Assembly: GCA_016722945.1 (NCBI GenBank)
Contig: JAEQMT010000010.1
Span: 513,765 to 577,764 of the forward strand
DNA from: Desulfofustis sp. PB-SRB1
GTDB lineage: Bacteria > Desulfobacterota > Desulfobulbia > Desulfobulbales > Desulfocapsaceae
Reading direction: 5' to 3'
Length of the DNA stretch: 64,000 nucleotides
The position numbers were made by a program, and so were the translations under genes. The notes beneath the pieces were generated by a model. It worked only from the letters and a program-made list of their open reading frames with translations, was not told the origin of the DNA and made no database searches. The number at the start of each line of letters is the position of its first letter. Positions within the stretch are counted from its first letter, which is position 1. Of this stretch, positions 15,589 to 26,829 are shown piece after piece.

Positions 15589-16761
15589 ATGCAAGGCGAT
15601 TATGAAGAATTTTTCAAGGTGTTCGCCCAGGTCAGCAAGGCAATTCACTCAGGCCAGAACACCACGGAAATTCTCGAACATATCGTAGAAAATATTAAGG
15701 CGATTTTCGGGGCACGCGGGTGTATCTACTGGATCATCGATATGGAGCGGGCGACCATCGAGGCGCAGGTGTCATCCGGCTTTTATTACCATAACCTGTC
15801 AATGGTCAATTTTTCGGAGCTGACCACAATTTTTAAGACGGAACCGGGCCGGCGCACCTTTATCGAGGATGCCACCTCGGACCGACGTATTCCGGTGCGC
15901 GACAGCATCGGCAAACGCCGTGTCGGCTCGATCTACGGCATGTATTTCGACATCATCGGCTCACTTGGCGGCATTCTTGCCGTCTATTTCTACGATCAGC
16001 GGAAGTTGAGCGATAAGGAACAAGATATCGTCAATGCCCTGGGTGAGCAGGGCGCCATTGCCCTGCAAAAGTCGCTCAGCTATGACGAGAAAATGCTCCA
16101 GAACCTGCACCAGATGGTGGAGGGGTTTGCCCTTGCCCTGGAGGCAAAGGACGAGAACACCCACGGCCACTCGGTGCGGGTGGCCCGCTTTGCCCGGGCC
16201 GTGGCCGTTGAGTTCGGCCTGTCCGCCGCGGAGGCTGCTACCATTCATCATGGCGGTCTGCTGCACGATATCGGCAAGATCGGCATGAATGACGATATTC
16301 TCAAACGACTGGGCATTTTAAGCAGACGTGAGATGGATGTGGTCAAGCAGCATCCGGTCATCGGCGTCCGTATCATCGAGCCCCTGCATTTTCTCAAAGA
16401 CGTATCGCCACTGATTCGTCATCATCACGAGCGGTTTGACGGCAGCGGTTATCCCGATGGGCTGAAAGAGGACCGTATTCCACTGGGCGCCAGGATCCTG
16501 ACCGTCTGCGATGCCTTTGAAACCATGCTGGCGGGGCGCAAACATTTTGCCCGGATGTCGTTGGAAGACGCCGTCGTAAATCTGCGGGAAGGAGCCGGGC
16601 GTCAGTTTGATCCCGCCCTGGTGGACGCGCTCTTCTCGGCAATCAGGAAAAATCCTGAAACATTTGATCTGGAGGCCGATGATCGCGGTCTTGCCTGTCT
16701 GGCAAACCATCAGAAGCGGCTGCAACAGGGCCCCGCCGTCCGCGGCCAGCTCTTCATCTGA
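15589..16761 (+). CDS. GAF and HD-GYP domain protein (putative cyclic-di-GMP phosphodiesterase)
   Basis: A 390-aa cytoplasmic protein. Residues about 5-160 form a GAF-like sensor (ILEHIVENIKAIFGARGCIY; GSLGGILAVYFYD). Residues about 180-360 are an HD-GYP domain with the metal motif HHGGLLHDIGKIG, then HHHERFDGSGYPDGL, the intact GYP signature. HD-GYP enzymes hydrolyse cyclic di-GMP. GEGAGRQFDPAL closes the domain as usual. It sits 56 bp after the CaiB gene and only 8 bp before the large Cache-PAS-CBS-DUF294 sensor, so the three are probably one transcript and the two sensors act together. Confidence 0.9.
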   Translation: MQGDYEEFFKVFAQVSKAIHSGQNTTEILEHIVENIKAIFGARGCIYWIIDMERATIEAQVSSGFYYHNLSMVNFSELTTIFKTEPGRRTFIEDATSDRRIPVRDSIGKRRVGSIYGMYFDIIGSLGGILAVYFYDQRKLSDKEQDIVNALGEQGAIALQKSLSYDEKMLQNLHQMVEGFALALEAKDENTHGHSVRVARFARAVAVEFGLSAAEAATIHHGGLLHDIGKIGMNDDILKRLGILSRREMDVVKQHPVIGVRIIEPLHFLKDVSPLIRHHHERFDGSGYPDGLKEDRIPLGARILTVCDAFETMLAGRKHFARMSLEDAVVNLREGAGRQFDPALVDALFSAIRKNPETFDLEADDRGLACLANHQKRLQQGPAVRGQLFI

Positions 16762-16769
16762 GCAGGACC

Positions 16770-19700
16770 ATGAGTGAGACGATCAGCCGGCGGCAGTGGT
16801 TCACCTTCGTGCTCGGCATCATCCTGCCCACCGTGCTGGCCGTTTCAGTCTTCGTTCTGGCCGCCTATATCATCATTCTCCCCGCCTTTGAAAAAAGCTT
16901 CATCGACGGCAAACGCGACATGATCCGCGAGTTGACCACGGTAAGCTGGTCTATTCTCGTCTTGTACGAACAGCAGGAGCGAGACGGGCTGCTCAGCCGG
17001 CAGGAAGCCCAGAGCAAAGCGATTGAAGAAATTGAGCACCTGCGCTACGGCGAAGACCTGCTGGACTATTTCTGGATCAGCGACCTGCATCCTCGCCTGG
17101 TCATGCATCCTTATTCCAAGGAGCTGATCGGCACCGATCTCAGCGATTTTGAGGATGCCGGCGGCAAGCGCTTGTTCATGGAGATCAACCGGGCGGTGGC
17201 CCAAGAAGACAGCGCCTTTATCGACTATATCTGGAACAAGAAATACGATACCCCGCGGGATGTGCCAAAGCTTTCCTATGTGAAACGGTTCGAGCCGTGG
17301 GGCTGGGTGGTGGGTACCGGCATTTTCCTCGATGACATTCAGACGAAAATCGACGAAATCAGCTCCCGCCTGCTTCGCCTGAGCCTGATTGCCGCCTCTT
17401 TTTCAGCCCTGCTGCTGACCGCGGTGGTGCTGCGCAGCCTGGCTACGGAGCGGCGGCGGCGCCGGGCGGAGATTGATCTGCAACAGTCACGAATCAAATA
17501 CAAGACCCTGGTGGAGACGGCGGTTGATCCGATCATGATGCTGCATAACGGCACCTGCATCTACGCCAATAAGGGGATGGAAACCCTGCTGGGCTATTCG
17601 GTTCTGGAGCTCGAAAATATCAACCCAACGGAGCTTTTCGATCCCGATTCCGCCGATGGCTCCGGCCGAAATCTATTGGCAAAGGCCCTGCACGGATACA
17701 TCCCCGCCGGCCAACATGAGGTGGTGCTGCGCACCAAACAGGGCGAATCGGTACCGACCCTGTTGAGCCTGAGCAGAAAGGATCTGGGTACCCAGAAGGT
17801 GATTGTCCTGGCTGCCAAAGATGTGAGCGATACGAAATTGATCGAGGCGCAGTTGGATGCCAGCAGGGAGCGTTACCGGGTCTTGACCGAGCATCTCGAC
17901 ATTGGGGTATTTCGCACCACGTCCACGGCCGGTTTTACTATTCTCGAGGCCAATCCGGTTGTTGCCGCCCTGTTCAATTACGCCGACCCAGCCTCTCTGA
18001 TCGGGGTTGATCTTCTCGATCTCATCGAAGATGACCTGACCGACGGCGGGATCGCCGAAGTAATCGAAGCGGATGGGGTCGTCAAGGAGCGAGGGTGCCG
18101 GGTAAAGAGCACCGGCTCTGAGCCGCGAACCGTGTCGCTGTCGCTGGTGCTGGCCACGGATGAACGGGGCAGGGGGCTGCACTGCGATTGTCTGGCCGAA
18201 GATATCAGCCGTCAGCAGCGCAACGCCGATGCCCGGGAGAGGCTGATCGTTGAACTGCAGACATCGCTGCTCTTTATGAATCAACCGGTGGGAGGCGCCG
18301 TCACCACCTCGTTTATCACCTGCACCCCGGATACAACGGTGCAGGATGCCGCCCGGAAGATGACCGAGAATGGCAGCCGTTTCATCCTGGTGGGCGATGA
18401 ACAAGGCCGGGAAACGGGCATCCTCACCGATTCTTTATTGCGGCGCCATGTGGTTGCCCTGGATCTTCCCGTCGATACGCCGGTGGCAACGCTGATGAGC
18501 TCCCCCCTGCTTACTATCAGTGCGGATTCGCCGGTTTTTGAGGCACTGGCATTGCTGCACGAATGCAGCGTCGACCAGATCGCGGTGGTTGACGACAATG
18601 GCCGGATTAGCGGGGTGATCGGCAGTGATGACCTGTTGGCCATGTACCGCTATGGCGCTCCCGTTATCATCGAGCAGATCGGCAGGGCCGTAACGGTTGA
18701 GGAAATTGGTGCCAGTCAGGCAAGAATTCCCCGGATCATCAAGGCGCTGACCGACAGCGGCGCCCATGCGGTCAATATCAACCGGGTGATCACCGCCATC
18801 TCAGACAGCGTTCTGGAGCGGCTGATGGCCCTTGCCCTGGCGGAACTCGGCCCACCCCCCTGTTCGTTTGCCTTTGTCAGCCTGGGCAGTGAAGGCAGAA
18901 GCGAGCAGACCCTGGTCACCGATCAGGACAACGCCATTATCTATGAGAATGTGGCGGCGGATAGCGATGCCGCGGTACACGACTATTTTCTTGGTTTGGG
19001 GAAAACGGTCTGCACCTGGCTCGACCAGGTGGGCTACGCCTTTTGTAAGGGCGAGGTGATGGCCATGAATCCCCGCTGGTGCCGGCCCCTGGCAACCTGG
19101 CAGGACTATTTCTCCCAGTGGATCAGCGAATCGAGACCGGAAAATCTGATGGAGGTCAGTATCTTTTTCGACCTCAGGTGCATGTATGGCGACAGGGCTT
19201 TGACCGAGAGTCTGCGCACCCATATTCTGGCACGCACCGAGAAGCAGAAGGCCTTTCTCTACCAGATGGCGCAAAACACCTTGCTGTTCAAGGTGCCCAT
19301 CGATTTCTTCGGAAAAGTCGCGGTTGAGTCAGGCGGCGACCACCCGCATACCTTCAATATCAAGCACGTGATGGCCCAGGTCGTCGGTTTTGCCCGTATC
19401 TATGCGATATACGGCGCCCTCACCAGCACCAATACCCTGCACCGTCTCGATCAGCTGCACCACCGCAAGCTCATCAAGAAAGAGGTGTACGAGGAGGTGG
19501 TGGAGGCCTACAATTTTCTTATGCAGCTGCGCTTGCAGCACCAGGTGAGACGCATTGACGCCGGTGAACCGCCGGATAACCATGTAGATGTCCGGGCCCT
19601 GAGTCAGATGGAAAAAGAGATGCTGGAAAAGGTGCTGGGCCAGATCAATCAGCTCAGAAAACGGATCAGCCTCATCGGCCATAACGAGATTTATTTTTAA
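16770..19700 (+). CDS. Membrane Cache-PAS-PAS-CBS-DUF294 nucleotidyltransferase-like sensor
   Basis: A 976-aa protein. A first transmembrane helix (residues about 12-35) is followed by a periplasmic single-Cache domain (YFWISDLHPRLVMHPYSKEL; WGWVVGTGIFLDDI) and a second helix (about 197-222). Then come a PAS domain (IMMLHNGTCIYANKGMETLL), a second PAS-like region, and a CBS pair (residues about 515-640: IAVVDDNGRISGVIGSDDLL). The C-terminal third is a DUF294-type nucleotidyltransferase-like domain with FVSLGSEGRSEQTLVTDQDN, keeping GS...R and DQD, plus its helical partner domain. DUF294 proteins often neighbour acetate-type symporters, as here. Ligand and reaction are unknown. No kinase or cyclase domain is present. 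Confidence 0.85.
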   Translation: MSETISRRQWFTFVLGIILPTVLAVSVFVLAAYIIILPAFEKSFIDGKRDMIRELTTVSWSILVLYEQQERDGLLSRQEAQSKAIEEIEHLRYGEDLLDYFWISDLHPRLVMHPYSKELIGTDLSDFEDAGGKRLFMEINRAVAQEDSAFIDYIWNKKYDTPRDVPKLSYVKRFEPWGWVVGTGIFLDDIQTKIDEISSRLLRLSLIAASFSALLLTAVVLRSLATERRRRRAEIDLQQSRIKYKTLVETAVDPIMMLHNGTCIYANKGMETLLGYSVLELENINPTELFDPDSADGSGRNLLAKALHGYIPAGQHEVVLRTKQGESVPTLLSLSRKDLGTQKVIVLAAKDVSDTKLIEAQLDASRERYRVLTEHLDIGVFRTTSTAGFTILEANPVVAALFNYADPASLIGVDLLDLIEDDLTDGGIAEVIEADGVVKERGCRVKSTGSEPRTVSLSLVLATDERGRGLHCDCLAEDISRQQRNADARERLIVELQTSLLFMNQPVGGAVTTSFITCTPDTTVQDAARKMTENGSRFILVGDEQGRETGILTDSLLRRHVVALDLPVDTPVATLMSSPLLTISADSPVFEALALLHECSVDQIAVVDDNGRISGVIGSDDLLAMYRYGAPVIIEQIGRAVTVEEIGASQARIPRIIKALTDSGAHAVNINRVITAISDSVLERLMALALAELGPPPCSFAFVSLGSEGRSEQTLVTDQDNAIIYENVAADSDAAVHDYFLGLGKTVCTWLDQVGYAFCKGEVMAMNPRWCRPLATWQDYFSQWISESRPENLMEVSIFFDLRCMYGDRALTESLRTHILARTEKQKAFLYQMAQNTLLFKVPIDFFGKVAVESGGDHPHTFNIKHVMAQVVGFARIYAIYGALTSTNTLHRLDQLHHRKLIKKEVYEEVVEAYNFLMQLRLQHQVRRIDAGEPPDNHVDVRALSQMEKEMLEKVLGQINQLRKRISLIGHNEIYF

Positions 19701-19729
19701 CTCATACCCGTTGTTGCGCCGTCCATTAT

Positions 19730-22700
19730 TTACATATTTCTGCGATATTGACCGCCCACTTCATAGAGGGCGATGGTGATCTGGCCGAGGCTGCAGCAAC
19801 GTACCGTATTTATCAGTTCGGCAAAGATATTGCCACCCTCAAGGGCCACTTCCTTGAGACGGGCGAGGGCCGCCGGCGCCTCATCCTGGTGACGTTTCTT
19901 GAAATCGTCCAGGCGGCGGAGCTGATCCTGTTTGATCTCGTCGGAAGCACGCACCAGTTCCAGGGTGGCGGCCTCCTCATCGACGTCGGTATCGGGGTTG
20001 CGAAAGGTGTTGACCCCGATGATCGGATATTCGCCGGAGTGTTTCAATTCCTCATAATACATCGATTCTTCCTGAATTTTGCTGCGCTGGTAGCCGGTCT
20101 CCATGGCGCCCAGAACGCCGCCGCGCTCGGTGATCCGATCAAACTCTGATAAGACCGCCTCTTCCACCAGATCGGTGAGCTCCTCGAGGATGAAACTGCC
20201 CTGGTTCGGGTTTTCGTTCTTGGCCAGCCCCCATTCCCGATTAATGATCATCTGGATGGCAAGGGCGCGGCGCACCGACTCCTGGCTGGGCGTCGTGATG
20301 GCCTCGTCATAGGCGTTGGTGTGCAGGCTGTTGCAATTGTCGTAGATGGCGCACAGCGCCTGCAGGGTGGTGCGGATATCGTTGAACTGAATTTCCCGGC
20401 TATGCAGTGATCTGCCCGAGGTCTGGATGTGGTACTTGAGGCGCTGGGAACCGGATTCGGCGCCGTATTTCTCCTTCATCGCCACCGCCCAGATGCGCCG
20501 TGCCACCCGTCCGATCACGGTGTATTCCGGATCCATCCCGTTGGAAAAGAAAAACGAGAGGTTCGGGGCGATCTGGTCGATATCCATCCCGCGGGCGAGA
20601 TAATATTCGACATAGGTGAAGCCGTTGGACAGGGTCAGGGCCAGCTGGGTGATCGGGTTGGCGCCGGCTTCGGCGATATGGTAGCCCGAGACCGAGACCG
20701 AATAGAAGTTGCGAACCTTGTTGTCGATGAAAAATTCCTGGATGTCACCCATCATCTTGAGGGCGAATTCGATGGAGAAGATACAGGTATTCTGGCCCTG
20801 ATCCTCTTTTAAGATATCGGCCTGCACGGTGCCCCGCACCTGGCTGAGCACTTCGGCGCGGATCACTTCGCGCTCACCCTGATCGGGTTCCCGGTTGTTG
20901 CTTTCACGAAACAGATCGATCTGTTGGTCGATTGCGGTGTTCATGAACTGGGCCAGGATGATCGGCGCCGGCCCGTTGATGGTCATGGAGACCGAGGTGG
21001 TGGGGGCGATCAGGTCAAACCCGTGGTAGAGCAGCTTGAGATCGTCCAGGGTGCAGATACTCACTCCGGAGGTGCCGATTTTTCCGTAAATATCGGGCCG
21101 CTCAGCAGGGTCCCAGCCGTAGAGGGTAACGGAATCAAAGGCGGTGGACAGCCGTTTCGCCTCCGAGTCGGCGGACAGCAGCTTGAATCTTCGGTTGGTC
21201 TCGTTGGGGCCGCCCTCACCGGCAAACATCCTGGTGGGATCCTCGGCCGTACGTTTGAGCGGAAATACCCCGCCGGTATAAGGAAAATAGCCGGGCAGGT
21301 GCTCTTTTCTGAGCCAGCTGAAGATGTCACCCGGTTCGGAAAATTTCGGCAGGGCGATCTTGGGAATCCGCGAGTGGCACAGCGAGGTGGTGAACAGCGG
21401 TACCCGCACCTCGCGACCCCGAACCTGGTAGACCAGTTCATCGCCGCTGTAGGCCTCTTGAATCTCTTTCCACTCTTCAAGCGTCGCCAGGCTGTCAGCG
21501 TCGATGGTGCGCTCGAGCCGGGTGCAGGTTTCGGCCAGAGCATCGATGAGGGATTCCTGCCCTTTTGGCGATCCGGCGGCAAGCAATTCACCGCTACGGC
21601 GCAGGTGATTAACGTCGCGGATGGTTGCGGCCTGTTGAGCGGTTCGGGCGTGATAAGAACGAACCGCATCACCAATCTCGGCCAGATACCTGATCCGTTC
21701 CGGCGGGATGACGATGGTCTTGGATGATGAAATCTTTGCCGGCGGCAACTGCAAAGTAGGTGTCAGGGAGACCGCACATTTCTCGTTCAGTTGACGGATC
21801 AGTCCGTGGAAGAGTGCGGTCACCCCGTCGTCGTTGAATTTGGAGGCAATGGTACCGTACACCTCGAATTCTTCGGCCGCCGTCTCCCAGGCCTTGCGGT
21901 TGCGCTTAACCTGCTTGCGAATGTCGCGGATGGCGTCTTCGCTGCCTTTTTTCTCGAATTTGTTGACCACGATGATATCGGCGTAGTCGAGCATGTCTAT
22001 TTTTTCCAGCTGGGAGGGCGCTCCGAAATCGCTGGTCATAACATAGAGCGAAACATCCGCCAGATCGGTAATCTTCGAGTCACCCTGGCCGATACCCGCG
22101 GTTTCCGCGATGATGAGGTCGAACCCGGCGCCCTTTGCCACCATGATCGCCTCGGCCAGCGCCTCGGAAACCTCGAAGGCGGAATCCCGGGTGGCCATGC
22201 TGCGCATGTAGACCCGCTCCGAGTTGGTGATGGCGTTCATTCTGATCCGGTCGCCCAAAAGCGCCCCGCCGGTCTTGCGGCGGGAAGGGTCGCAGCAGAT
22301 GACCGCGATATTCATATCCTTGAAATCGTGCAGAAAGCGCACGATAATCTCATCGGTCAACGATGATTTCCCGGCTCCGCCGGTTCCGGTTATGCCCACC
22401 ACCGGCGGGTTGTGCCGGCGGGCAGCGGGCTCGATCAGCTCAAGCAGTCGGCGAAGTTCGGCCTGATCCGATTGCTTCGCCTGCTGAACCGCGGTGATAA
22501 AGGCGGCGAGGCTGTTGCGGTTGGCATGGTGCAGGACGGATATGTCAAGGTCATGGTGGCTCAGGGTAGGAAAATCCATGCATTCGATCATGTGATTGAT
22601 CATGCCCTGCAACCCCATGGCGGCCCCGTCTTCGGGGGAGTAAATCTTGGTGACCCCGTAGGCCTCAAGTTCCTTGATTTCATCCGCCACGATGACCCCC

Positions 22701-23008
22701 CCGCCGCCGCCGAACACCCTGATATGCGCCGCGCCCCGCTGCCTGAGTAGATCCACCATATATTTAAACGACTCCATATGGCCGCCCTGATAACTGGACA
22801 TGGCAATGCCCTGGGCGTCTTCCTCGATGGCCGCATTGACGAGTTCCTGGACGGAGCGGTTATGGGCCAGATGGATCACCTCGACGCCTGAATCCTGGAG
22901 GATACGGCGCATGATGTTGGTGGAAGCGTCATGGCCGTCGAACAGTGAAGTGGCGGTGATGACGCGGACGTTGTGGGTGGGCTTATAGATGCTGATGGGT
23001 GCGTTCAT
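19730..23008 (-). CDS. icmF: IcmF: fused isobutyryl-CoA mutase with G-protein chaperone
   Basis: A 1092-aa three-part enzyme. Residues about 12-145 bind coenzyme B12: [10 protein letters not shown] holds the DxH ligand pattern (H26). Residues about 200-440 are the MeaB-like GTPase, with Walker [13 protein letters not shown] and the base motif NKFEKKG. The remainder is the acyl-CoA mutase barrel ([46 protein letters not shown]). This order, B12 domain-GTPase-mutase in one chain, defines IcmF, which interconverts isobutyryl-CoA and n-butyryl-CoA. Methylmalonyl-CoA mutase would lack the internal GTPase. It closes the synthetase-dehydrogenase-tetR operon, 54 bp after tetR. Related acyl-CoAs could also be substrates. 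Confidence 0.93.
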   Translation of the reverse strand: MNAPISIYKPTHNVRVITATSLFDGHDASTNIMRRILQDSGVEVIHLAHNRSVQELVNAAIEEDAQGIAMSSYQGGHMESFKYMVDLLRQRGAAHIRVFGGGGGVIVADEIKELEAYGVTKIYSPEDGAAMGLQGMINHMIECMDFPTLSHHDLDISVLHHANRNSLAAFITAVQQAKQSDQAELRRLLELIEPAARRHNPPVVGITGTGGAGKSSLTDEIIVRFLHDFKDMNIAVICCDPSRRKTGGALLGDRIRMNAITNSERVYMRSMATRDSAFEVSEALAEAIMVAKGAGFDLIIAETAGIGQGDSKITDLADVSLYVMTSDFGAPSQLEKIDMLDYADIIVVNKFEKKGSEDAIRDIRKQVKRNRKAWETAAEEFEVYGTIASKFNDDGVTALFHGLIRQLNEKCAVSLTPTLQLPPAKISSSKTIVIPPERIRYLAEIGDAVRSYHARTAQQAATIRDVNHLRRSGELLAAGSPKGQESLIDALAETCTRLERTIDADSLATLEEWKEIQEAYSGDELVYQVRGREVRVPLFTTSLCHSRIPKIALPKFSEPGDIFSWLRKEHLPGYFPYTGGVFPLKRTAEDPTRMFAGEGGPNETNRRFKLLSADSEAKRLSTAFDSVTLYGWDPAERPDIYGKIGTSGVSICTLDDLKLLYHGFDLIAPTTSVSMTINGPAPIILAQFMNTAIDQQIDLFRESNNREPDQGEREVIRAEVLSQVRGTVQADILKEDQGQNTCIFSIEFALKMMGDIQEFFIDNKVRNFYSVSVSGYHIAEAGANPITQLALTLSNGFTYVEYYLARGMDIDQIAPNLSFFFSNGMDPEYTVIGRVARRIWAVAMKEKYGAESGSQRLKYHIQTSGRSLHSREIQFNDIRTTLQALCAIYDNCNSLHTNAYDEAITTPSQESVRRALAIQMIINREWGLAKNENPNQGSFILEELTDLVEEAVLSEFDRITERGGVLGAMETGYQRSKIQEESMYYEELKHSGEYPIIGVNTFRNPDTDVDEEAATLELVRASDEIKQDQLRRLDDFKKRHQDEAPAALARLKEVALEGGNIFAELINTVRCCSLGQITIALYEVGGQYRRNM

Positions 23009-23062
23009 GCCGGTTCCTCGTGGGTCAGCAGATGTGGTGTGCGCCGCTGTCTGAAAAGGGGC

Positions 23063-23704
23063 TCAGACGGTGGCGCCGACCAAAAAGTTCATGATAAATT
23101 TGGTCTGCCGTTCAATGTATTGCTCGATGGTAAACTGTTTGGCGAAATACCAGCGCCTGAAGGCCCAGGTGTGACCGAGCACCGATATATTGTGACCGAT
23201 AAGATCGATGGTATCGTCATCGACCTCGGCCAAGGCGCCCCGCCTTCGCAACTCGACCATCGCCTGGATAAAGACATCGGTAATCCGCAGTTCGGCTTCA
23301 AGCACTTTTTTCTGCCACTTGCGGGGCAGGAAATGGGTGACCTGGTACATCAAGAGGATATGATCGCTCATCCGGTCGCAGACCAGAAAATACTTCCTGA
23401 TCACCTCGGCCAGCGCCACCTTGCCGGCAAGGGGCCGGTCCATGGCCTCCCTGACCGCCTGTTCGACCTCGCCGTGAATAGCGATACAAACCAGGTAGAG
23501 CACATCATCTTTGGTGGAGATGTACTCATACATCGAGCCGATGGAAAGGCCGGTGGCTTTGGCCAGGGCGCGGGTGGTGGTCTTGTGGTAGCCGTGCTCG
23601 ATAAAGAGCGGCACCGCCGCATCGACGATCTGGCGGCGCCGCTCCTGAACCAGCTCCCGGTTTTTGATCTGGGTGGCGACCTCTTTGGTGTCGGTCAAAT
23701 CCAT
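23063..23704 (-). CDS. TetR-family transcriptional regulator of acid catabolism
   Basis: A 213-aa TetR protein. The N-terminal helix-turn-helix is visible as RRRQIVDAAVPLFIEHGYHK followed by TTTRALAKATGLSIGSMYEY. The C-terminal ligand domain is about 140 residues. It lies inside the operon between an acyl-CoA dehydrogenase and icmF, so it probably regulates its own transcript. Palindromes with the core GAGCGCTC overlap or follow the promoters of both divergent beta-oxidation operons and the symporter operon, making it the likely binder, with an acyl-CoA as inducer. Binding and inducer are inference. Confidence 0.9.
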   Translation of the reverse strand: MDLTDTKEVATQIKNRELVQERRRQIVDAAVPLFIEHGYHKTTTRALAKATGLSIGSMYEYISTKDDVLYLVCIAIHGEVEQAVREAMDRPLAGKVALAEVIRKYFLVCDRMSDHILLMYQVTHFLPRKWQKKVLEAELRITDVFIQAMVELRRRGALAEVDDDTIDLIGHNISVLGHTWAFRRWYFAKQFTIEQYIERQTKFIMNFLVGATV

Positions 23705-23724
23705 AACAATGTCTGGTGGTGCAA

Positions 23725-24870
23725 TCAGCGCAGCAGCGAGGTACCGATGACGAGCCGCTGGATTTCGCTGGTTCCCTCGTAGATTTCCGTTATCTTGGCA
23801 TCGCGCATCATTCGTTCCACCGGGTATTCGCGGGTATAGCCGTAACCACCCAGCAGCTGAACCGCCTGGGTGGTTACCCGCATGGCGGTCTCGCTGGCAA
23901 AGAGCTTGCCCATGGCCGAGGCCTGCGAATAGCGCGCCCCGCTGCTGGCCAGATACGCCGCCCGGTAGAGCAACAGCCGTGCCGCATCGATCTGGGTGGC
24001 CATATCGGCAAGCTGAAACTGCACCCCCTGAAAAGAGCCAATGGCGGTTTCAAACTGCTTGCGCTCCTTGGCGTACTCAAGAGCCACATCAAAGGCCCCC
24101 TGAGCAATGCCCAAAGCCTGCGCGCCGATGCCGATTCTGCCGCCGTCCAGGGTCTTCATGGCGACCTTGAAACCGGCCCCTTCCTCGCCAAGCAGATTAT
24201 CGGCCGGGATTCGGCACCCATCGAAGACCAGCTCCATGGTGGGTGAGGAGCGGATTCCCATTTTCCGCTCCTTTTTGCCGAAGCCAAATCCCTCGGTGCC
24301 CTTTTCAACGATAAAGGCGCTGATGCCGTGATGCTTTTGCGCGTCTTTATCGGTGCGGGCCAGGACGATGTAGGTCTCGGCATCGCCGCCGTTGGTGATG
24401 AAGATCTTGGTGCCGTTCAGCACCCACTGGCCGTTGTCCTTCACCGCGGTCATCTTGGTTCCGCCTGCATCGGAGCCGGCGGCCGGCTCGGTGAGGCCGA
24501 AGGCGCCCATCTTTTCACCGGCGGCCAGGGGGCTGAGAAACTTCTCTTTCTGGGCCTCGCTGCCAAACAGGTAGATGGGATTGGCGCCCAGAGATATATG
24601 GGCTGAAAGCGTCACCCCAGTGGAGGCGCAGACCCGGGACAGCTCCTCTACCGCGATGGCATAGGAAAGATAGTCGGCCCCGGCCCCGCCGTACTGCTCC
24701 GGGAAAATAATGCCGGTGAGTCCCAGCTCGGCCAGGGAATCAAACATCAGCCCCCGGTCAAAACGTTCCTGCTCGTCACGCTCGGCTGCCGATGGGGCAA
24801 TCTCCGCCTCGGCGAATTCACGCACCGTCTCTCGGATCAGACTCTGTTCTTCGCTCAGTTCAAAGTTCAT
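23725..24870 (-). CDS. Acyl-CoA dehydrogenase (short-chain type)
   Basis: A 381-aa flavoprotein with the acyl-CoA dehydrogenase signatures [19 protein letters not shown] and [20 protein letters not shown], and the catalytic-base region [14 protein letters not shown]. It should oxidise a short acyl-CoA to the 2-enoyl-CoA and pass electrons to electron-transfer flavoprotein in the cytoplasm. Given the acyl-CoA synthetase 20 bp upstream and icmF in the same operon, isobutyryl- or butyryl-CoA are reasonable substrates. It is clearly distinct from the second acyl-CoA dehydrogenase at 32212. Substrate preference cannot be read from the sequence by eye. Confidence 0.92.
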   Translation of the reverse strand: MNFELSEEQSLIRETVREFAEAEIAPSAAERDEQERFDRGLMFDSLAELGLTGIIFPEQYGGAGADYLSYAIAVEELSRVCASTGVTLSAHISLGANPIYLFGSEAQKEKFLSPLAAGEKMGAFGLTEPAAGSDAGGTKMTAVKDNGQWVLNGTKIFITNGGDAETYIVLARTDKDAQKHHGISAFIVEKGTEGFGFGKKERKMGIRSSPTMELVFDGCRIPADNLLGEEGAGFKVAMKTLDGGRIGIGAQALGIAQGAFDVALEYAKERKQFETAIGSFQGVQFQLADMATQIDAARLLLYRAAYLASSGARYSQASAMGKLFASETAMRVTTQAVQLLGGYGYTREYPVERMMRDAKITEIYEGTSEIQRLVIGTSLLR

Positions 24871-24890
24871 GAGTAGTGCTCTTTTGCTGG

Positions 24891-26660
24891 TTATTGCTTG
24901 TTTTTGGAGCTCAGCTCAGGGAAATCCCAGTAGTAGAATTCCTCGCCAAGCGCCCCGGTCTGAGTTTCCTGACGCTCCACCTCGCGCTTGCGTAGTTCAA
25001 CCCGACGGATTTTGCCGCTGAGGGTCTTCGGCAGCTCGGTGACGAATTCGATAATGCGGGGGATCTTGAATTTGGCCAGGATGTCAATGGAGGTTTGAAA
25101 CAGCGACAGGGCCAGTTCCCGCGACGGCGTGTTGCCCGCCTTGAGGATGACATAGGCCTTGACGAGCTGGTGCCGTTTCTCGTCGGGCACGCCGACCACC
25201 GCGGTCTCGGCCACGGCCGGATGCTCCATGAGGGCGCTCTCTACCTCGAAGGGACCGACCCGGTAATCAGAAGATTTAATCACATCGTCGCTGCGGCCCA
25301 CGAACCACCAGTAGCCGTCCTCATCGATGGAGGCGCGATCACCCGTGTAGTAATAGTTGTCGATGAAGACGCCGGCCATTTTCTCGGGGTTGCCGATATA
25401 TTCGGTAAACAGGCCGATGGAGCGCCACCGATCCAGCCTGACCACGATGAAGCCCGGCTCGTTCGGCTCACTCACCTCCTTACCGCTGTCATCCACCAGG
25501 GTGACGTCGTACATGAAAGAGGGATAGCCAAATGACCCTTTCTTCATTCGTCCTTTCATCCAGGGGCCGTTGCCGATCATGGCGGTGGACTCGGTCTGCC
25601 CGTAGAAATCCCTGATCTCGGTGCCGGTCAGTTTGTGCCATTGGGTGATGATCTCGGGATTGAGCGGTTCACCGGCCCCGATGGACTCACGCAGGTTGGA
25701 AAAGTCCAGATCGGAGGTGTCGATGTTGATAAATACCCGCCAGGCGGTGGGCGGGGCGCAGAATATATTCACCTTGTGATTGGCGAGACATTCCATGTAA
25801 GCCCGGCCGTCAAGGGCGCTGAAGTTGAACGCGGTGGCGGTTGCCCCGATGTTGAGCGGAACGAAAAACGAGCTCCAGGCCCACTTTGCCCAGCCGGGCG
25901 CACTCAGGTTGTGGTGCACGTCGGTGGGGCGGGTGCCCGCCATCACCGTTGTGGAGAGATGCCCCACGGGATATGAAACGGCGGTGTGACCCACCCGCTT
26001 GGGCAGGCCGGTGGTGCCGGAGGTGAAAAAGCAGAAGAGCAGATCGTCCGCACGGGTTTTGGCGGCCTCTGCCTCGGCTGATTCCTGCTCGAGCTCAGCA
26101 AAGCTTTTCCAGCCCGGCTTTTCGCCCAGGACAATCTTAATCTTGGCCCGTGACCCGGTGGAGGTGAGCGCTTCATCGATCATGTCGGTAAACATCTCAG
26201 AGGCGATGATCACGTCGGGCTGATAGGCCTGGAAGCGAAACTCCATCTCCCGCAGGGTCATGGTGGTGGCGGTGGGAACATTGATGATGCCGCCCTTGAT
26301 ACAGGCATAGCTGGCGAACCAGGTCTCCGGGACGATGGGCACCATCATGTAGAGGTTGTCTCCCTTATCCACCCCGGCGCCGCGCAGGATGTTGAGAACC
26401 CGGTTGCCGTTGGCGGCAAATTCGGCGTAGGAAAATGTGCGTTCTTCCCTGGTATGGATATCGGTCCAGAGCAGGGCCGTCTTATCCGGATGGTTCTGCA
26501 CGTGCATACCATCGAACACCTCCTCCGCCCAGTTGAAATATTCGGGTAGTTCCATGGTGTTGAGCTTCTCGAAAAACGACTTGGCGGCCTCCTCCTTCTG
26601 CTTGTTGTCGTCCATCTGGTTGAGTTCCATTACCGCTTCATACAGGTTCCGCATTGTCAT
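24891..26660 (-). CDS. Medium/short-chain acyl-CoA synthetase (AMP-forming)
   Basis: A 589-aa adenylate-forming enzyme. Core motifs are [18 protein letters not shown] (P-loop A3), [14 protein letters not shown] (A5), [20 protein letters not shown] (A7-A8) and [15 protein letters not shown] with the catalytic lysine (A10). The overall pattern, including [20 protein letters not shown], fits the medium-chain acyl-CoA synthetase (MACS) group, which activates butyrate, isobutyrate and similar acids. GGAGGAGGCGAC precedes the ATG at 26660. As first gene of the operon that also encodes an acyl-CoA dehydrogenase, TetR and IcmF, it likely supplies their acyl-CoA substrates. Confidence 0.92.
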   Translation of the reverse strand: MTMRNLYEAVMELNQMDDNKQKEEAAKSFFEKLNTMELPEYFNWAEEVFDGMHVQNHPDKTALLWTDIHTREERTFSYAEFAANGNRVLNILRGAGVDKGDNLYMMVPIVPETWFASYACIKGGIINVPTATTMTLREMEFRFQAYQPDVIIASEMFTDMIDEALTSTGSRAKIKIVLGEKPGWKSFAELEQESAEAEAAKTRADDLLFCFFTSGTTGLPKRVGHTAVSYPVGHLSTTVMAGTRPTDVHHNLSAPGWAKWAWSSFFVPLNIGATATAFNFSALDGRAYMECLANHKVNIFCAPPTAWRVFINIDTSDLDFSNLRESIGAGEPLNPEIITQWHKLTGTEIRDFYGQTESTAMIGNGPWMKGRMKKGSFGYPSFMYDVTLVDDSGKEVSEPNEPGFIVVRLDRWRSIGLFTEYIGNPEKMAGVFIDNYYYTGDRASIDEDGYWWFVGRSDDVIKSSDYRVGPFEVESALMEHPAVAETAVVGVPDEKRHQLVKAYVILKAGNTPSRELALSLFQTSIDILAKFKIPRIIEFVTELPKTLSGKIRRVELRKREVERQETQTGALGEEFYYWDFPELSSKNKQ

Positions 26661-26772
26661 GTCGCCTCCTCCCCCACTCGGTTTTTAACTGAAATTTCAG
26701 TGCACTACTGGGTGCCCGTCGACCGTCCCCCTCGTCCAATTTTCGACGTACGGCCATGGAGTTGCCAAGTCT

Positions 26773-26829
26773 ACTGAGCGCTCGGTCGGTTCCATCCGAC
26801 ATAGAATAATAAATGCTGATCTTTGTCAA
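26773..26829 (-). promoter_or_regulatory. Promoter and operator of the synthetase-icmF operon
   Basis: On the minus strand TTGACA (26829-26824) and TTCTAT (26806-26801), 17 bp apart, resemble a sigma70 promoter. The palindrome read on the plus strand as ACTGAGCGCTCGGTCGGT (26773-26790) lies at the expected start site, so binding should block transcription. It shares the GAGCGCTC core with the sites at 13961 and 14156. Confidence 0.55.

Noticed and set aside
20924-21727. Long plus-strand open frames opposite icmF, and similar antisense frames opposite other GC-rich genes
   Set aside because: They lie fully inside genes with clear catalytic motifs on the other strand, lack ribosome sites and show composition expected of complementary frames.
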